A stretch of 64,000 nucleotides of DNA from Imhoffiella purpurea (GCF_000585215.1 NZ_AONC01000015.1:1-64000), one strand, 5' to 3'; shown: positions 54,284-64,000, counted from the stretch's first letter. The notes: generated from the letters alone by a model not told the origin. Translations and numbers: made by a program.

Positions 54284-54706
54284 TTGGAAAGCCAGCAGAT
54301 CAAACAGGCTGGACTCAAGGTCACGGCACCTCGGGTCAAGATATTGAGCATCCTCGAGAATTGCGGAAAGCGACATCTCAGCGCCGAGGACGTCTACAAG
54401 GAGCTCCTGAGCCAGCAGGAAGAGATCGGTCTGGCGACCGTCTATCGCGTGCTCACCCAGTTCGAGAGCGCCGGCCTCGTTTGCCGGCGCCATTTCGAGG
54501 GCGGCCAGTCCGTGTTCGAGCTCAACAGCGGCGAGCATCACGACCATCTGGTGTGCGTCAAGTGCGGCAAGATCGTCGAGTTCGCCGATTCCATCATCGA
54601 GGAGCGCCAGGCACGGATCGCCGCCGAGAACGGGTTCGAGATCGAGGAGCATTCATTGGTCATCTACGGCGTCTGCTCGGAGTCGGGGTGCCAGAAGAAG
54701 GCCTGA
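54284..54706 (+). CDS. fur: Ferric uptake regulator
   Basis: The 140-residue protein represses iron-uptake genes when loaded with Fe2+. The winged helix is QAGLKVTAPRVKILSILE to GLATVYRVLTQFESAGLV; the dimer domain has the metal site HHDHLVCVKCGKIVEF and a C-terminal Cys pair in YGVCSESGCQKKA. I place the start at TTG 54284, with GGAG 8 bases upstream, which gives the usual length; an ATG at 54233 adds 17 residues without similarity. The stop is one base from that of convergent mfd. Confidence 0.93.
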   Translation: MESQQIKQAGLKVTAPRVKILSILENCGKRHLSAEDVYKELLSQQEEIGLATVYRVLTQFESAGLVCRRHFEGGQSVFELNSGEHHDHLVCVKCGKIVEFADSIIEERQARIAAENGFEIEEHSLVIYGVCSESGCQKKA

Positions 54707-54707
54707 A

Positions 54708-57700
54708 CTAGCCGGTCAGCTCGTCGATCACCGCATTGGCTTGCCGTAGTCGCTGCTGCGGCTCGGGCATGGCGCGGAAGAACTTGAGCTTGTCCCCGCC
54801 CTCGAGCTTGAACTCCTTGGGCTTGGCCTGGATCAGTCGGATGAGGTTGACCGGCTCGATCTTGGGTTCGTCGCCGAAGAGGATGCGTCCGCTCGCGGGG
54901 CCCGCCTCGATCTTGCGGATGCCGTAGGGCTGGACCCTGAGCTTGAGCTCGGTGATCTCGAGCAGGTTCCTGGCCGGCTCGGGGAGCAGCCCGAAGCGGT
55001 CGATCATCTCGACCTGCAGCTCCTTCAGCTCCTCGGGATTCCGGGCGCTGGCGATGCGCTTGTACATCACCAGGCGCGCATGCACGTCCGGAAGATAGTC
55101 GCTCGGCAGCAGGGCCGGGACGCCGAGATCGATCTCGGTGCCGTGATCGAGCGGGCGGTCCAGCTCGGGCGAGCGTCCGGCCTTGAGCGCCTCGACCGCG
55201 CGTTCCAGCAGTTCCATGTAGAGGGTGAATCCGATCTCGGCGATCTGCCCCGACTGCTCGTCCCCGAGCAGTTCGCCCGCGCCGCGGATCTCCAGGTCGT
55301 GAGTCGCCAGGGTGAAGCCGGCGCCCAGGTCCTCCATCGACTCGATCGCCTCCAGCCGTTTCTTGGCGTCGGCCGTCATGGCCTTGGTCGGCGGGGTCAA
55401 TAGATAGGCGTAGGCGCGGTGGTGCGAGCGTCCGACCCGCCCGCGCAGCTGATGGAGCTGCGCCAGGCCTAGCTTGTCGGCCCGGTTGATGACGATGGTG
55501 TTGGCGCTCGGGACGTCGATGCCGCTCTCGACGATGGTGGTGCAGACCAGCAGGTTGAAGCGCTGGTGATAGAAGTCGCGCATCACCCGCTCCAGGTCGC
55601 GCTCGCGCATCTGTCCGTGCGCCACCTGGAGCCGGGCCTCCGGGATCAGCTCCTGGAGCTTCTGGGCCTGGTTCTCGATCGTCTCCACCTCGTTGTGGAG
55701 GAAATAGACCTGGCCGCCGCGCTTGAGCTCGCGCAGCACTGCCTCCTGGACCAGGGCGTCGTTCCAGGGGCTGACGAAGGTCTTGATGGGATGGCGCTCG
55801 ACCGGCGGCGTGGCGATGATGGAGAGATCGCGCATGCCGGACATGGCCATGTTGAGGGTGCGCGGGATGGGCGTGGCGGTCAGGGTCAGGACGTCGACCT
55901 CGCTGCGCAGGTTCTTGAGCTGCTCCTTGTGACGCACCCCGAAGCGGTGCTCCTCGTCGATGATGGCGAGCCCCAGGTTCTTGAACCGGATGCTGGGCTG
56001 GAGCAGCTTGTGCGTGCCGACCACGATGTCGACGGTGCCCTCGGCCAGCCCGTCCAGCACGCCCTTCTGCTCCTTGGCGGTGCGGAAGCGCGACAGGCTC
56101 TCGACCCGGATCGGCCAGTCGGCGAAGCGGTCGGAGAAATTCTCGAAATGCTGCTGGGCCAGCAAGGTGGTGGGCACCAGCACCGCGACCTGGCGTCCGC
56201 CGTTGACCGCCATGAAGGCGGCGCGCATGGCGACCTCGGTCTTGCCGAAGCCGACGTCGCCGCACACCACCCGGTCCATGGGCTTGTCGGAGGCCATGTC
56301 GTCCAGGACCGATTCGATCGCCCTTAGCTGATCCGGGGTCTCCTCGAAGGCGAAGGCCGCGGCGAAGGCGGCGTACTCCTCGCCGCCCTCGGGACAGGCG
56401 ACGCCCTGACGCGCCGCCCGGCGCGCATAGATGTCCAGGAGTTCGGCCGCCACGTCGTGGGCCTTCTGCGCGGCCTTGCGCTTGACCTTCTCCCACTGGT
56501 CGCCGCCCAGTCGGTGCAGCGGGGCGCTCTCGGGCGAGGTCCCCGTGTAGCGCGAGATGAGATGCAGCGAGCTGACCGGGACGTAGAGCCGGTCGCCGTT
56601 GGCATATTCCAGGGCGAGGAATTCGGCGGTCATGCCGCCGACGTCCAGCGTCTGCAGTCCCAGGTAGCGGCCGACGCCGTGCTCCTCGTGGACGACCGGC
56701 GCACCCTCGGTGAGCTCGGTGAGGTTGCGGACGATGGCATCGCTGTCGCGCTCGCGGGTGCGGCGGCGCCGCTCCTGGCGCACGCGTTCGCCATAGAGCT
56801 GAGTTTCGGTGACGACGGCGATGCCGGCGTCCTCCAGCAGCAGCCCCTGCTCGAGCGGGGCGACCGTCAGGCCGATGGCGTCCTTTCCGGCGAGGAATCC
56901 GTCCCATCCGGCGAACTGACGCGGACGGATGCCGAAGCCGGCCAGGTGTTCGGCCAGCATCTCGCGCCGGCCCGTGCTCTCGGCGACGAACAGGGTGCGG
57001 CGGTCCGGTGCGGCGATGAAGTCCTCGAGTGCCTGCGCGGGCTTGGCGGCGCGCGCCTGAATGGCGAGCGGAGGCAATAGCGCGGTGGCGAAATTGGCTA
57101 GACTCGCATAGCCGCGACGCCGTTCCGCGATCTCGTGCGACTGGTAGTTGACGCCGGAGAGACCGTTGAGCGCCGAGGCGAGCTGGTCGGGTTCGAGATA
57201 GAGCCGGTTCGGTGCCAGCAGCGGGCGTTCGCGATCATGACGCCGCTGTTCGTATCGCTGCGTGACGCCGTCGAAGAAGGCGGAGGCCGTTTCCCTGGAA
57301 TCCTGGGACTCGAAGACCAGTGTCGCGCTCGGCAGATAGTCGAAGAGCGTCGCCGTCTCCTCGAAGAAGAGCGGCAGATAGTATTCGAGTCCCCCTGGCG
57401 TGCGGCCCTCGGAGACGTCGCGGTAGACGAGGCTGGATTGGGGATCGCCCTCGAGGCTCGCCCGGTAGCTCCTTCTGAAGCCCGCGATCGCCTCCTCGTC
57501 GAAGGGGAACTCGCGTGCCGGAAGTACCCGGATCCGGTCGATGCGGTCGCGTGTGCGCTGGGTCTCCGGATCGAAGGTTCGGATGCTCTCCACCTCGAGG
57601 TCGAAAAGATCCACCCGGAGAGGGGCTTGGCAGCCCATCGGGAAGACGTCCAGCAGCGATCCGCGCACCGCGTACTCGCCGTGTCCCATGACCTGCGAGA

Positions 57701-58190
57701 CACAGGAATAGCCGGCGCGCTCGAGACGACGACGCATGGCATCCAAATCCAAGCGGTCGCCGACCTTGAGATCCAAGGATTGACTGTCCACATAATGGCG
57801 TGGGGGAAGGCGCTGCATCAGGGTTCCGACCGGGACCACCAGGACACCTCGGGCGAGCTCCGGCAGTCGGTGCAGTGTCAGAAGACGTTCGGAGACCAGC
57901 TCGGGCAGCGGCGAAAAGATGTCGTAGGGCAATGTCTCCCAGTCCGGAAAGCCCAGCACCGGGAACTCGGCATCGGAGAGAAAGAAATCCAGTTCCTCGC
58001 GCAGCCGACCGGCGGCTTGAACGTCGCTTGCGACGACCAGGATCAGGCCATCATGCACCTTGGCGGCGTTGGCGACGGCCAGACCGGGCGAGGCGCCATG
58101 GAGGCGCCCCCACAGCATGCGCTCGCCGGGTCGGCGAGGCAGCGATGGCGCCAGGGCTGAAGAGAGATGGACTGGATCTTCCGGTCGCAT
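54708..58190 (-). CDS. mfd: Transcription-repair coupling factor
   Basis: The 1160-residue ATPase removes stalled RNA polymerase and recruits UvrA. It has the UvrB-homology region ([20 protein letters not shown]), the RNA-polymerase-interacting domain ([17 protein letters not shown]), the RecG-like translocase with [49 protein letters not shown] and [19 protein letters not shown], and the C-terminal TRCF domain. The family is normally about 1150 residues. AGGAGGT precedes two in-frame ATG codons (58199 and 58190); spacing favours 58190. Confidence 0.96.
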   Translation of the reverse strand: MRPEDPVHLSSALAPSLPRRPGERMLWGRLHGASPGLAVANAAKVHDGLILVVASDVQAAGRLREELDFFLSDAEFPVLGFPDWETLPYDIFSPLPELVSERLLTLHRLPELARGVLVVPVGTLMQRLPPRHYVDSQSLDLKVGDRLDLDAMRRRLERAGYSCVSQVMGHGEYAVRGSLLDVFPMGCQAPLRVDLFDLEVESIRTFDPETQRTRDRIDRIRVLPAREFPFDEEAIAGFRRSYRASLEGDPQSSLVYRDVSEGRTPGGLEYYLPLFFEETATLFDYLPSATLVFESQDSRETASAFFDGVTQRYEQRRHDRERPLLAPNRLYLEPDQLASALNGLSGVNYQSHEIAERRRGYASLANFATALLPPLAIQARAAKPAQALEDFIAAPDRRTLFVAESTGRREMLAEHLAGFGIRPRQFAGWDGFLAGKDAIGLTVAPLEQGLLLEDAGIAVVTETQLYGERVRQERRRRTRERDSDAIVRNLTELTEGAPVVHEEHGVGRYLGLQTLDVGGMTAEFLALEYANGDRLYVPVSSLHLISRYTGTSPESAPLHRLGGDQWEKVKRKAAQKAHDVAAELLDIYARRAARQGVACPEGGEEYAAFAAAFAFEETPDQLRAIESVLDDMASDKPMDRVVCGDVGFGKTEVAMRAAFMAVNGGRQVAVLVPTTLLAQQHFENFSDRFADWPIRVESLSRFRTAKEQKGVLDGLAEGTVDIVVGTHKLLQPSIRFKNLGLAIIDEEHRFGVRHKEQLKNLRSEVDVLTLTATPIPRTLNMAMSGMRDLSIIATPPVERHPIKTFVSPWNDALVQEAVLRELKRGGQVYFLHNEVETIENQAQKLQELIPEARLQVAHGQMRERDLERVMRDFYHQRFNLLVCTTIVESGIDVPSANTIVINRADKLGLAQLHQLRGRVGRSHHRAYAYLLTPPTKAMTADAKKRLEAIESMEDLGAGFTLATHDLEIRGAGELLGDEQSGQIAEIGFTLYMELLERAVEALKAGRSPELDRPLDHGTEIDLGVPALLPSDYLPDVHARLVMYKRIASARNPEELKELQVEMIDRFGLLPEPARNLLEITELKLRVQPYGIRKIEAGPASGRILFGDEPKIEPVNLIRLIQAKPKEFKLEGGDKLKFFRAMPEPQQRLRQANAVIDELTG

Positions 58191-58700
58191 GGACGGCATT
58201 ACCTCCTGTCGTCGAATAGGATGGAATTTTCGCATACCGCACCTGGGCCTGCAGTCGTACATTGGAGCCGCATCGAGGGCGGGGTTTCCTTCCACGACCC
58301 CCGATGGGTCGCAGGACGCTCGTGCGGTGCTTGGGGGGTGTGATGGGGTTCAATAATTCGGCCGGGAGAGGATCTCTGTCATTGTCCTGGTGGCTTATCG
58401 GACATATAGACGGAGGGATCAGCGCACACACCTGATACCCGATCTGGCCGGGTCGTCCGCCATGCAAGGTCGGATCGATGACGTTTTTTTTCACTTTGCG
58501 TGGATTTTCGTGGGCGCGGGCGGGATGCGATCCCGCACACATTCGGTTGCTTGCCGCTGGCTGCGGGTAGAGGAAGCGGGGTAGAGTGTGTATCCGTCCT
58601 GGCGCTCCCGAGCGTTCGGGGCTCAGTTTCATCGAGGGCCTGGACACCTTCCGGGCCGCATTCTTGAATCAGAACGACGAGAGCTTTCAAGGCGCAGCCA
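58191..58700. other. Divergent promoter region mfd / cheY
   Basis: The 510-base gap holds no supported gene or RNA. It must contain the promoters of mfd and of the chemotaxis operon; I see no clear sigma-70 or sigma-28 elements. A T-rich run (GACGTTTTTTTTCAC) lies near 58480. Confidence 0.4.
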
Positions 58701-59066
58701 ATGGCTAAATCAATACTCACAGTGGACGATTCTCCGTCCATCCGCCAGATGGTGTCCTTCACCCTGAAGGATTCGGGCTACTCGGTGACCGAGGCGGTCG
58801 ATGGCCAGGATGGCCTGGACAAGGCCCGTTCGGGGAACTTCAATCTCATTTTCACCGACCAGAACATGCCGCGGCTCGATGGCATCAGTCTCATCAAGCA
58901 GTTGCGTGCCATGCCCCAGTATCGCTCCGTGCCGATCCTCATGCTGACGACCGAGTCGAGCGATGCCATGAAAAGCCAGGGGCGTGCGGCGGGGGCCACC
59001 GGATGGCTGGTCAAGCCCTTCGATCCGCAGAAACTGCTCGAGGTCGTCCGCAAGGTGATCGGCTGA
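58701..59066 (+). CDS. cheY: CheY-type chemotaxis response regulator
   Basis: The 121-residue single receiver domain has the full phosphorylation site: Asp9 and Asp10 (ILTVDDSPSIRQMV), Asp53 (LIFTDQNMPRLDG), Thr83 (LMLTTES) and Lys105 (GWLVKPFDPQ). With no output domain it should bind the flagellar switch when phosphorylated by CheA. It is first of a chemotaxis operon with gaps of 34, 48, 106 and 14 bases down to cheD. Confidence 0.95.
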   Translation: MAKSILTVDDSPSIRQMVSFTLKDSGYSVTEAVDGQDGLDKARSGNFNLIFTDQNMPRLDGISLIKQLRAMPQYRSVPILMLTTESSDAMKSQGRAAGATGWLVKPFDPQKLLEVVRKVIG

Positions 59067-59100
59067 CTCGGCCGTACCAACACCAGCGAGGGGAAGGGGA

Positions 59101-61344
59101 ATGACCATCGACATGAGCCAGTTCTACCAGGTGTTCTTCGACGAGGCGAGCGAGCACCTCGCGGCGATGGAGGGCCTGCTCCTGGATCTCGACGTCGAGG
59201 CGCCCGACCTGGAGACGCTCAACGCGATCTTTCGTGCAGCCCACTCCATCAAGGGTGGGGCTGGGACCTTCGGCTTCTCCGACATGGCGAGCCTCACCCA
59301 TAGCCTCGAGAGTCTCCTGGACCGCTTGCGCAAGCAGGAGGCGCGGCCCACGGTCGAAATGATCGATCTCTTCCTGCGGGCCGGCGATCTGCTGAAAGAG
59401 CAGCTGGCCGCCCATCGGCAGGGTGGCGAATTCGAGGATGCCCGGGTCGAGGAGGTGTGCCGCAAGCTCGAGGCATTGTCCCTGGCGGGTTCGAGTACCG
59501 GTCCCGCTCCGACCCCGGCGACCGATCCCATTCAGGTGGCAGATCGCGTCTGGCTGGTCGAATTCCTTCCCGAGTCGCTGAAGCTTCAGCCCGGGACCGA
59601 TCTCCAGGCCCTGAAGCAGGCCTTGGCCGAGATCGGGGTATTGGACGTGCTGAGCGAGGATCGCGAGGGTCCCCATCGATGGCGCATCACGACCGGCCTC
59701 GATCGCGAGGCCATCGTCGAGACCTTCGCCTTCGTCTGCGATGTGCGAGAGATCAGCGTCCGTGCCGGCGATGTCGGGGTTGCATCAGCGGGTGACGCAG
59801 CGGTCGACGAGGCCGGATTCACCGAGGAATATGATGGCTTCGGCCTCTTTTCGGGGGCGCCTGGCGGCGAGGCGGTGTCGGACGAGGAGGACGATGGCTT
59901 CGGTTTCTTCCCAGATGCGCCCGGCAGCGAGACCCTGTCCGATCAGGAGCTCGACGGATTCGGACTCTTCGGTGGCAGCCCGGGCATGGATCGGGTCGCT
60001 GCCGTTTCCAACCGAAACCGTGTCGACCAGGAACGGGGCTACGGCTTCTTCGATACCTCCCCGGGCGTTCCCGAGGTCGAGGACGACGCGGCCGACAAGC
60101 CGACCGCGGCCGATACGGCTTCTATAGCCATCGCCCCCAAGAAGGCGGCCGGGGCGGCCAGGCGGCCATCCTCCGGCGACTCGTCCATCCGGGTGAGCGT
60201 CGAGAAGGTGGATCAGCTCATCAATCTGGTGGGGGAGCTGGTCATCACCCATGCCATGCTCGCCGAGTCCGCCTCTCGGCTGGATCCGGTCATCAACGAT
60301 CGCATCTTCAGCGGTCTGTCCAACCTCGAGCGCAACTCGCGCGACCTCCAGCAGGCGGTCATGTCGATTCGCATGATGCCGATCAGCTTCGTCTTCAACC
60401 GTTTCCCGCGGGTGGTGCGGGATACGGCGGCATCGCTCGGCAAGCGCGTCTCGCTCAAGCTCATCGGCGAGGACACGGAGCTCGACAAGGGACTGATCGA
60501 GCGGATGGCCGATCCGCTCAATCATCTGGTGCGCAACAGCATCGATCACGGTATCGAAACGCCCGAGCGACGGCACGAGGCCGGCAAGCCCGAAACCGGC
60601 GAAATCATCCTGCGCGCCAGCCACCGCGGCGGTAGCGTGGTGGTCGAGGTGACGGATGACGGCGCCGGCCTGAATCGCGACAAATTGCTGGCCAAGGCCG
60701 CCAAGCAGGGGATCCAGATGCCGGAAAACCCTTCCGACAAGGAGGTCTGGCAGCTCATATTCCACCCCGGATTCTCCACCGCCGAACGGGTCACGGACAT
60801 CTCGGGTCGCGGTGTCGGCATGGACGTGGTGCGGCGCAACATCGAGGAGATGAACGGACGCGTCGACATCGATTCCTATCCCGGGCAGGGGACGCACATC
60901 ACCATTCGCCTACCACTGACCTTGGCGATCCTCGATGGTTTGTCCGTGCGCATGGGCGATGAGATCTTCATTCTGCCGCTCACCGCCATCCAGGAATCGA
61001 TCCAGCCGCGTCGCGAGCAGTTCAAGTCCGTCGCCGGCCGCGGTCAGGTGGTCCAGGTGAACGGAGAGTATCTGCCCTTGGTCGTGCTTCGCGATGTCTT
61101 CAGTCTGGACGGAGAGCCCGTGCAGCAGGAGGAGGGCATCCTGGTGATCGTGGATACGGTCGAAGGGCGCGCGGCGCTGCAGGTCGACGAGCTGGTGGCT
61201 CAGCATCAGGTCGTCATCAAGAGCCTGGAGACCAACTATCGCAAGGTCGAGGGCGTCTCGGGCGCGACCATCATGGGCGATGGTCGCGTGGCCTTGATCC
61301 TGGACGTGGACGCGCTGGTGAGGCTCAATCGCAAGGCGGCATGA
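59101..61344 (+). CDS. cheA: Chemotaxis histidine kinase CheA with repeated linker motif
   Basis: The 747-residue kinase has an Hpt domain with His48 (FRAAHSIKGGAGTFGF), a second globular region at about 130-225 that resembles a degenerate P2 domain, a linker, the dimerisation helices (SIRVSVEKVDQLINLVGELV), the catalytic domain with LNHLVRNSIDHGIE, DDGAGLNRDKL and GRGVGMDVVRRNIEEMNG, and a CheW-like P5 domain. The linker (about 240-325) contains four copies of a motif of the form DGFGLFSGAPG at residues 245, 265, 285 and 313. It phosphorylates CheY and CheB in response to receptors. Confidence 0.95.
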   Translation: MTIDMSQFYQVFFDEASEHLAAMEGLLLDLDVEAPDLETLNAIFRAAHSIKGGAGTFGFSDMASLTHSLESLLDRLRKQEARPTVEMIDLFLRAGDLLKEQLAAHRQGGEFEDARVEEVCRKLEALSLAGSSTGPAPTPATDPIQVADRVWLVEFLPESLKLQPGTDLQALKQALAEIGVLDVLSEDREGPHRWRITTGLDREAIVETFAFVCDVREISVRAGDVGVASAGDAAVDEAGFTEEYDGFGLFSGAPGGEAVSDEEDDGFGFFPDAPGSETLSDQELDGFGLFGGSPGMDRVAAVSNRNRVDQERGYGFFDTSPGVPEVEDDAADKPTAADTASIAIAPKKAAGAARRPSSGDSSIRVSVEKVDQLINLVGELVITHAMLAESASRLDPVINDRIFSGLSNLERNSRDLQQAVMSIRMMPISFVFNRFPRVVRDTAASLGKRVSLKLIGEDTELDKGLIERMADPLNHLVRNSIDHGIETPERRHEAGKPETGEIILRASHRGGSVVVEVTDDGAGLNRDKLLAKAAKQGIQMPENPSDKEVWQLIFHPGFSTAERVTDISGRGVGMDVVRRNIEEMNGRVDIDSYPGQGTHITIRLPLTLAILDGLSVRMGDEIFILPLTAIQESIQPRREQFKSVAGRGQVVQVNGEYLPLVVLRDVFSLDGEPVQQEEGILVIVDTVEGRAALQVDELVAQHQVVIKSLETNYRKVEGVSGATIMGDGRVALILDVDALVRLNRKAA

Positions 61345-61392
61345 ACTCAGAGTCGCGGACCGATGGTCCGGCTATCCGATGGGGTAACCAAC

Positions 61393-61896
61393 ATGAACGA
61401 AGATCGCAAGGATGGTGCTGCACAAGGCGGCGAGGACTCGCGGGAATATCTGACCTTCACCCTGGGCGACGAGGAATATGGCATCGACATCCTGAAGGTT
61501 CAGGAAATCCGCGGCTACGATGCCGTGACCAAGATCGCCAACTCGCCGTCCTTCATCAAGGGCGTCATCAACATGCGGGGCATCATCGTTCCCATCATCG
61601 ATATGCGCCTCAAGTTCAATCTGGGTCAGGCCGAATACAACCAGTTCACGGTCGTCATCATCCTCAATATCGCCGGTCGGGTACTGGGAATCGTGGTCGA
61701 CGGGGTGTCCGACGTGATCGCGCTCGATCGCGAGCAGGTCCGTCCGGCCCCCGAGTTCGGCGCCATCCTGGATACCGACTATATCGATGGCCTGGCCACG
61801 TTCGACGAGCGCATGGTGATCATGGTCGATATCGAGAAACTCATGACCAGCGGCGAGATGGGCCTGGTCGACCAGGCCCAGATGGGCGCCTATTGA
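61393..61896 (+). CDS. cheW: CheW coupling protein
   Basis: The 167-residue SH3-like protein links receptors to Che[41 protein letters not shown] and the conserved [10 protein letters not shown] block define the family. The start is set at ATG 61393 (MNEDRKDG), 48 bases after the cheA stop; an upstream in-frame ATG at 61363 is possible. It is followed after 106 bases by cheR. Confidence 0.95.
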   Translation: MNEDRKDGAAQGGEDSREYLTFTLGDEEYGIDILKVQEIRGYDAVTKIANSPSFIKGVINMRGIIVPIIDMRLKFNLGQAEYNQFTVVIILNIAGRVLGIVVDGVSDVIALDREQVRPAPEFGAILDTDYIDGLATFDERMVIMVDIEKLMTSGEMGLVDQAQMGAY

Positions 61897-62002
61897 ATCC
61901 ATGGGAATCCATCGAGCCGCTATCCCGACGGAACGAGGCTGAGAGACATGTGCGGAGACGAGGCGCGGATTACAGCGCGTTGTTCTGTGGGTGCTCCGAT
62001 CG

Positions 62003-62830
62003 ATGCGTGAGCGCGAGTTCCTTTTCACGCCGAAGGATTTCGAGAAGATCCGTTCGCTCATCTATGAGCACGCCGGAATCTCGCTCAGCCCCGCCAAGGT
62101 CGACATGGTCTACAGCCGAATCGCCCGGCGGCTTCGCGCGAACGCATTGACCTCGTTTCAGGAATATCTGGCACTCCTCGACGCCAGTCCGGAGGAATGG
62201 CAACCGTTCATCAATTCCCTGACGACCAATCTGACTTCCTTTTTTCGCGAGGCGCACCATTTTCCGGTGCTGGCGAAGCTTGCGCTCGACGCCAAGGGGC
62301 AGGGGCGGGCGCAGCTCTCATTCTGGTCTTCCGCCTGTTCGACCGGAGAAGAGCCCTACTCGATGGCGATGACCCTGATCGACACCTTCGAGTCCTGGAA
62401 GCCGCCGGTGAAGATTCTGGCGACCGACTTGGATACCAATGTGGTTCGGCAGGCGTCGGAGGGGATCTATCCGCTCGAACGGGTCGAGAAGTTGCCCGGG
62501 AAGGACCTCAAGCGTTTTTTCCAGCGTGGCAAGGGGCGAAATGAAGGCATGGCGCGGGTACGCCCCGAGGTGCGCGATCTGGTCAGTTTTCACTCCCTGA
62601 ACCTGTTGGCCGACCGCTGGCCGATGAAGGGACCTTTCGATGGGATATTCTGTCGCAACGTGCTGATCTATTTCGATAAGGAAACGCAGTCCCGGATCCT
62701 GACACGGTTCCATCCACTGCTTCGCCAGGATGGTCTGCTCTTCGTCGGCCACTCCGAGAGTCTCACGCATGTCGCGGACCGGTTCCGACTGCAGGGAAAG
62801 ACCGTGTACGCGCCCGTCGCCCGCAACTGA
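62003..62830 (+). CDS. cheR: CheR chemoreceptor methyltransferase
   Basis: The 275-residue enzyme methylates Glu residues of chemoreceptors with SAM. The N-terminal helical domain has FEKIRSLIYEHAGISLSPAK; the catalytic domain has LTTNLTSFFREAHHFPVL, WSSACSTGEEPYSMAM, ILATDLDTNVVRQA and IFCRNVLIYFDKETQSRIL. Start is ATG 62003 rather than GTG 61991. No C-terminal pentapeptide-binding extension is seen beyond the family norm. Confidence 0.95.
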   Translation: MREREFLFTPKDFEKIRSLIYEHAGISLSPAKVDMVYSRIARRLRANALTSFQEYLALLDASPEEWQPFINSLTTNLTSFFREAHHFPVLAKLALDAKGQGRAQLSFWSSACSTGEEPYSMAMTLIDTFESWKPPVKILATDLDTNVVRQASEGIYPLERVEKLPGKDLKRFFQRGKGRNEGMARVRPEVRDLVSFHSLNLLADRWPMKGPFDGIFCRNVLIYFDKETQSRILTRFHPLLRQDGLLFVGHSESLTHVADRFRLQGKTVYAPVARN

Positions 62831-62844
62831 GAGACAGGACCAAG

Positions 62845-63456
62845 ATGCAACAGAGTTTCGAGGAGGTTCTGGCACCTAATCTCTACTACGACCGCAACTT
62901 CGAGATGGACGCGGTCAAGATATTGCCGGGGGAGTATTACGTGTCGACACGCGAGATCCTGATGGTGACCGTGCTCGGATCCTGCGTCGGGGCCTGCGTG
63001 CGCGATCGGATCAGCGGGATCGGCGGGATCAATCATTTCATGCTGCCGGACGACAAGCGCGACGAGGACAGCCGGTTCGGACGCTCCATGCGCTACGGCG
63101 ACTATGCCATGGAGATCCTGATCAACCAGCTGCTCAAGCTCGGCGCGCGCCGCGCCAATCTGGAGGCCAAGGTGTTCGGAGGCGGCAATGTGCTCCCTGG
63201 CTTCAAGAACCATATCGTCGGGGAGCGCAACGCGCGTTTCGTGATCGACTATCTGGCGACCGAGGGGGTGCCCGTGGTGGCCAAGGATCTGCTCGGCAAC
63301 TATCCGAGGAAGATCTACTTCTTCCCGACGAGCGGGAGGGTTCTGGTCAAGAAGCTGCGCAGCATGCACAACGACACCATTATCGAGCGCGAGCTGAGTT
63401 ACAGTGAGAGCCTGCGCCAATCCCGTGTCGAAGGGGAGGTCGAGCTGTTCTCATGA
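62845..63456 (+). CDS. cheD: CheD receptor glutamine deamidase
   Basis: The 203-residue enzyme deamidates Gln residues of chemoreceptors and helps control receptor activity. The catalytic Cys is in VTVLGSCVGACVRDR and the His in GGINHFMLPDD; KVFGGGNVLPGFKNH is the other conserved block. The adjacent cheR is the usual partner. cheB would be expected to the right of the receptor gene. Confidence 0.95.
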   Translation: MQQSFEEVLAPNLYYDRNFEMDAVKILPGEYYVSTREILMVTVLGSCVGACVRDRISGIGGINHFMLPDDKRDEDSRFGRSMRYGDYAMEILINQLLKLGARRANLEAKVFGGGNVLPGFKNHIVGERNARFVIDYLATEGVPVVAKDLLGNYPRKIYFFPTSGRVLVKKLRSMHNDTIIERELSYSESLRQSRVEGEVELFS

Positions 63457-63547
63457 GCTCGTTCATACGCCTGAATCCTCGGCGATGGGCGCCCGCTGGG
63501 GCGAACCCTCCTTCGGGTGAACATCATCAACGAGCAAGGAGGTCGCC

Positions 63548-64000
63548 GTGAGCTTACGAGGCTCGAACACCGATGGCATTTTGGGAAGCCTGAAGGCGCA
63601 TTGGCCGCCGTTGGCGATCGCCGCGTTGCTGGTGACGCTGTCGCTTCTGCTGCCGGCCTTCGTGCCGAACTGGTTGGGAACGATCCTGGTCACGCTCGTC
63701 TGGATCATTCATGTCGGCCTGCGTGGCAGGCTCACCGACCAGCCGGATGACGACGTTCGATTCGCCAATGTCACGGGGACCGCGACCAACCGTCAGGGAG
63801 AGCGCGAATTGTGGGATCTGGTGGTGGAGACGGATCGTCTGGTCGGTCCGCAAATGGTCGAGCTGCGCGATCTGATCTCCCAGGCCACCTCCCTGATCGG
63901 TCATGCCGTGGAGGATCTGCAGTCCAGCTTTCGCGGATTGTCCGACGAATCCCATGCCCAGAAGGATCTGGTCCTCAATCTGGTCTCGCGCCGATCCTCT
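63548..64000 (+). CDS. Probable chemoreceptor-like membrane protein, N-terminal part (cut by window edge)
   Basis: A GTG at 63548 with AAGGAGG at about 63536-63542 opens a frame of 151 codons up to the edge. Two hydrophobic helices (PPLAIAALLVTLSLLLPAFV and LGTILVTLVWIIHVGL) with almost no loop between them are followed by a helical segment (VGPQMVELRDLISQATSLI). Short double anchors with little periplasmic sequence occur in methyl-accepting proteins encoded inside che operons. The signalling domain lies outside the window, so the assignment is by context. Confidence 0.7.
   Translation, partial: MSLRGSNTDGILGSLKAHWPPLAIAALLVTLSLLLPAFVPNWLGTILVTLVWIIHVGLRGRLTDQPDDDVRFANVTGTATNRQGERELWDLVVETDRLVGPQMVELRDLISQATSLIGHAVEDLQSSFRGLSDESHAQKDLVLNLVSRRSS

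Overview
The window is a 64 kb, GC-rich (about 60-65% by eye) chromosomal segment of a gammaproteobacterium, most likely a purple sulfur bacterium of the Chromatiaceae close to Allochromatium. The best taxonomic evidence is a Tat-exported high-potential iron-sulfur protein (47283-47651) that closely resembles the Allochromatium/Thermochromatium HiPIP as I recall it, and a hynS-isp1-isp2-hynL [NiFe]-hydrogenase operon (32487-37392) of the type known from Thiocapsa and Allochromatium. Synteny elsewhere is gammaproteobacterial: cspD/clpS-clpA/infA/aat/trxB, rlmE-ftsH-glmM, ratAB/bamE/fur and mnmA-hflD. I see no tRNA or rRNA gene, CRISPR array, transposase or prophage.

Layout. 0-3.1 kb: the end of a sigma-54 activator, then an amino-acid permease overlapping a Na/Ca-type exchanger. 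3.1-8.8 kb: envelope and stress genes, namely a small secreted protein, an FNT channel, Fe-superoxide dismutase, an entericidin-like lipoprotein, a DUF1328 peptide, a CsbD-like protein and an MgtE magnesium channel with a duplicated N-domain. An AT-rich gap follows. 9.5-14.5 kb: a methyltransferase, then creB-creC-creD with a phased array of CreB half-sites in front of creD. 14.6-24.7 kb: PEP synthase, a membrane-anchored Ala/Glu/Pro-rich protein, a 5'-nucleotidase, a lipase-like hydrolase with a DUF7931-type partner, an OmpA-family protein and a GGDEF-EAL protein.

24.8-31.3 kb is a minus-strand block (mnmA, hflD, acnA, purB) in which aconitase separates hflD from purB. 31.3-32.5 kb holds a probable 34-residue membrane peptide gene with its own terminator, and then the hydrogenase promoter with an FNR-type box. 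32.5-38.9 kb carries the hydrogenase operon and isocitrate dehydrogenase. 39-46.4 kb is a protein-turnover island: cspD, clpS and clpA, facing a trxB-DUF482-aat-bpt-infA operon. It holds both Leu/Phe-transferase and the Bpt transferase, so N-degron makers and the ClpS/ClpA reader lie side by side. 46.6-58.2 kb: an NlpC/P60 lipoprotein, HiPIP, a membrane protein, rlmE, ftsH, glmM (without folP), ratA-ratB, bamE, fur and mfd. 58.7-64 kb: a chemotaxis operon cheY-cheA-cheW-cheR-cheD running into a receptor gene cut by the window edge.

Physiologically the window links anaerobic hydrogen metabolism (Tat-exported hydrogenase, Isp1/Isp2 electron transfer, FNR-type box), photosynthetic electron transport (HiPIP), carbon metabolism (PpsA, AcnA, Icd) and protein quality control. 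No wholly new multi-gene system is evident. The best leads are the CreB operator array, the FNR promoter geometry, the unannotated 34-residue peptide gene, a four-fold linear motif in the CheA linker, and a direct-repeat pair upstream of the OmpA-family gene.
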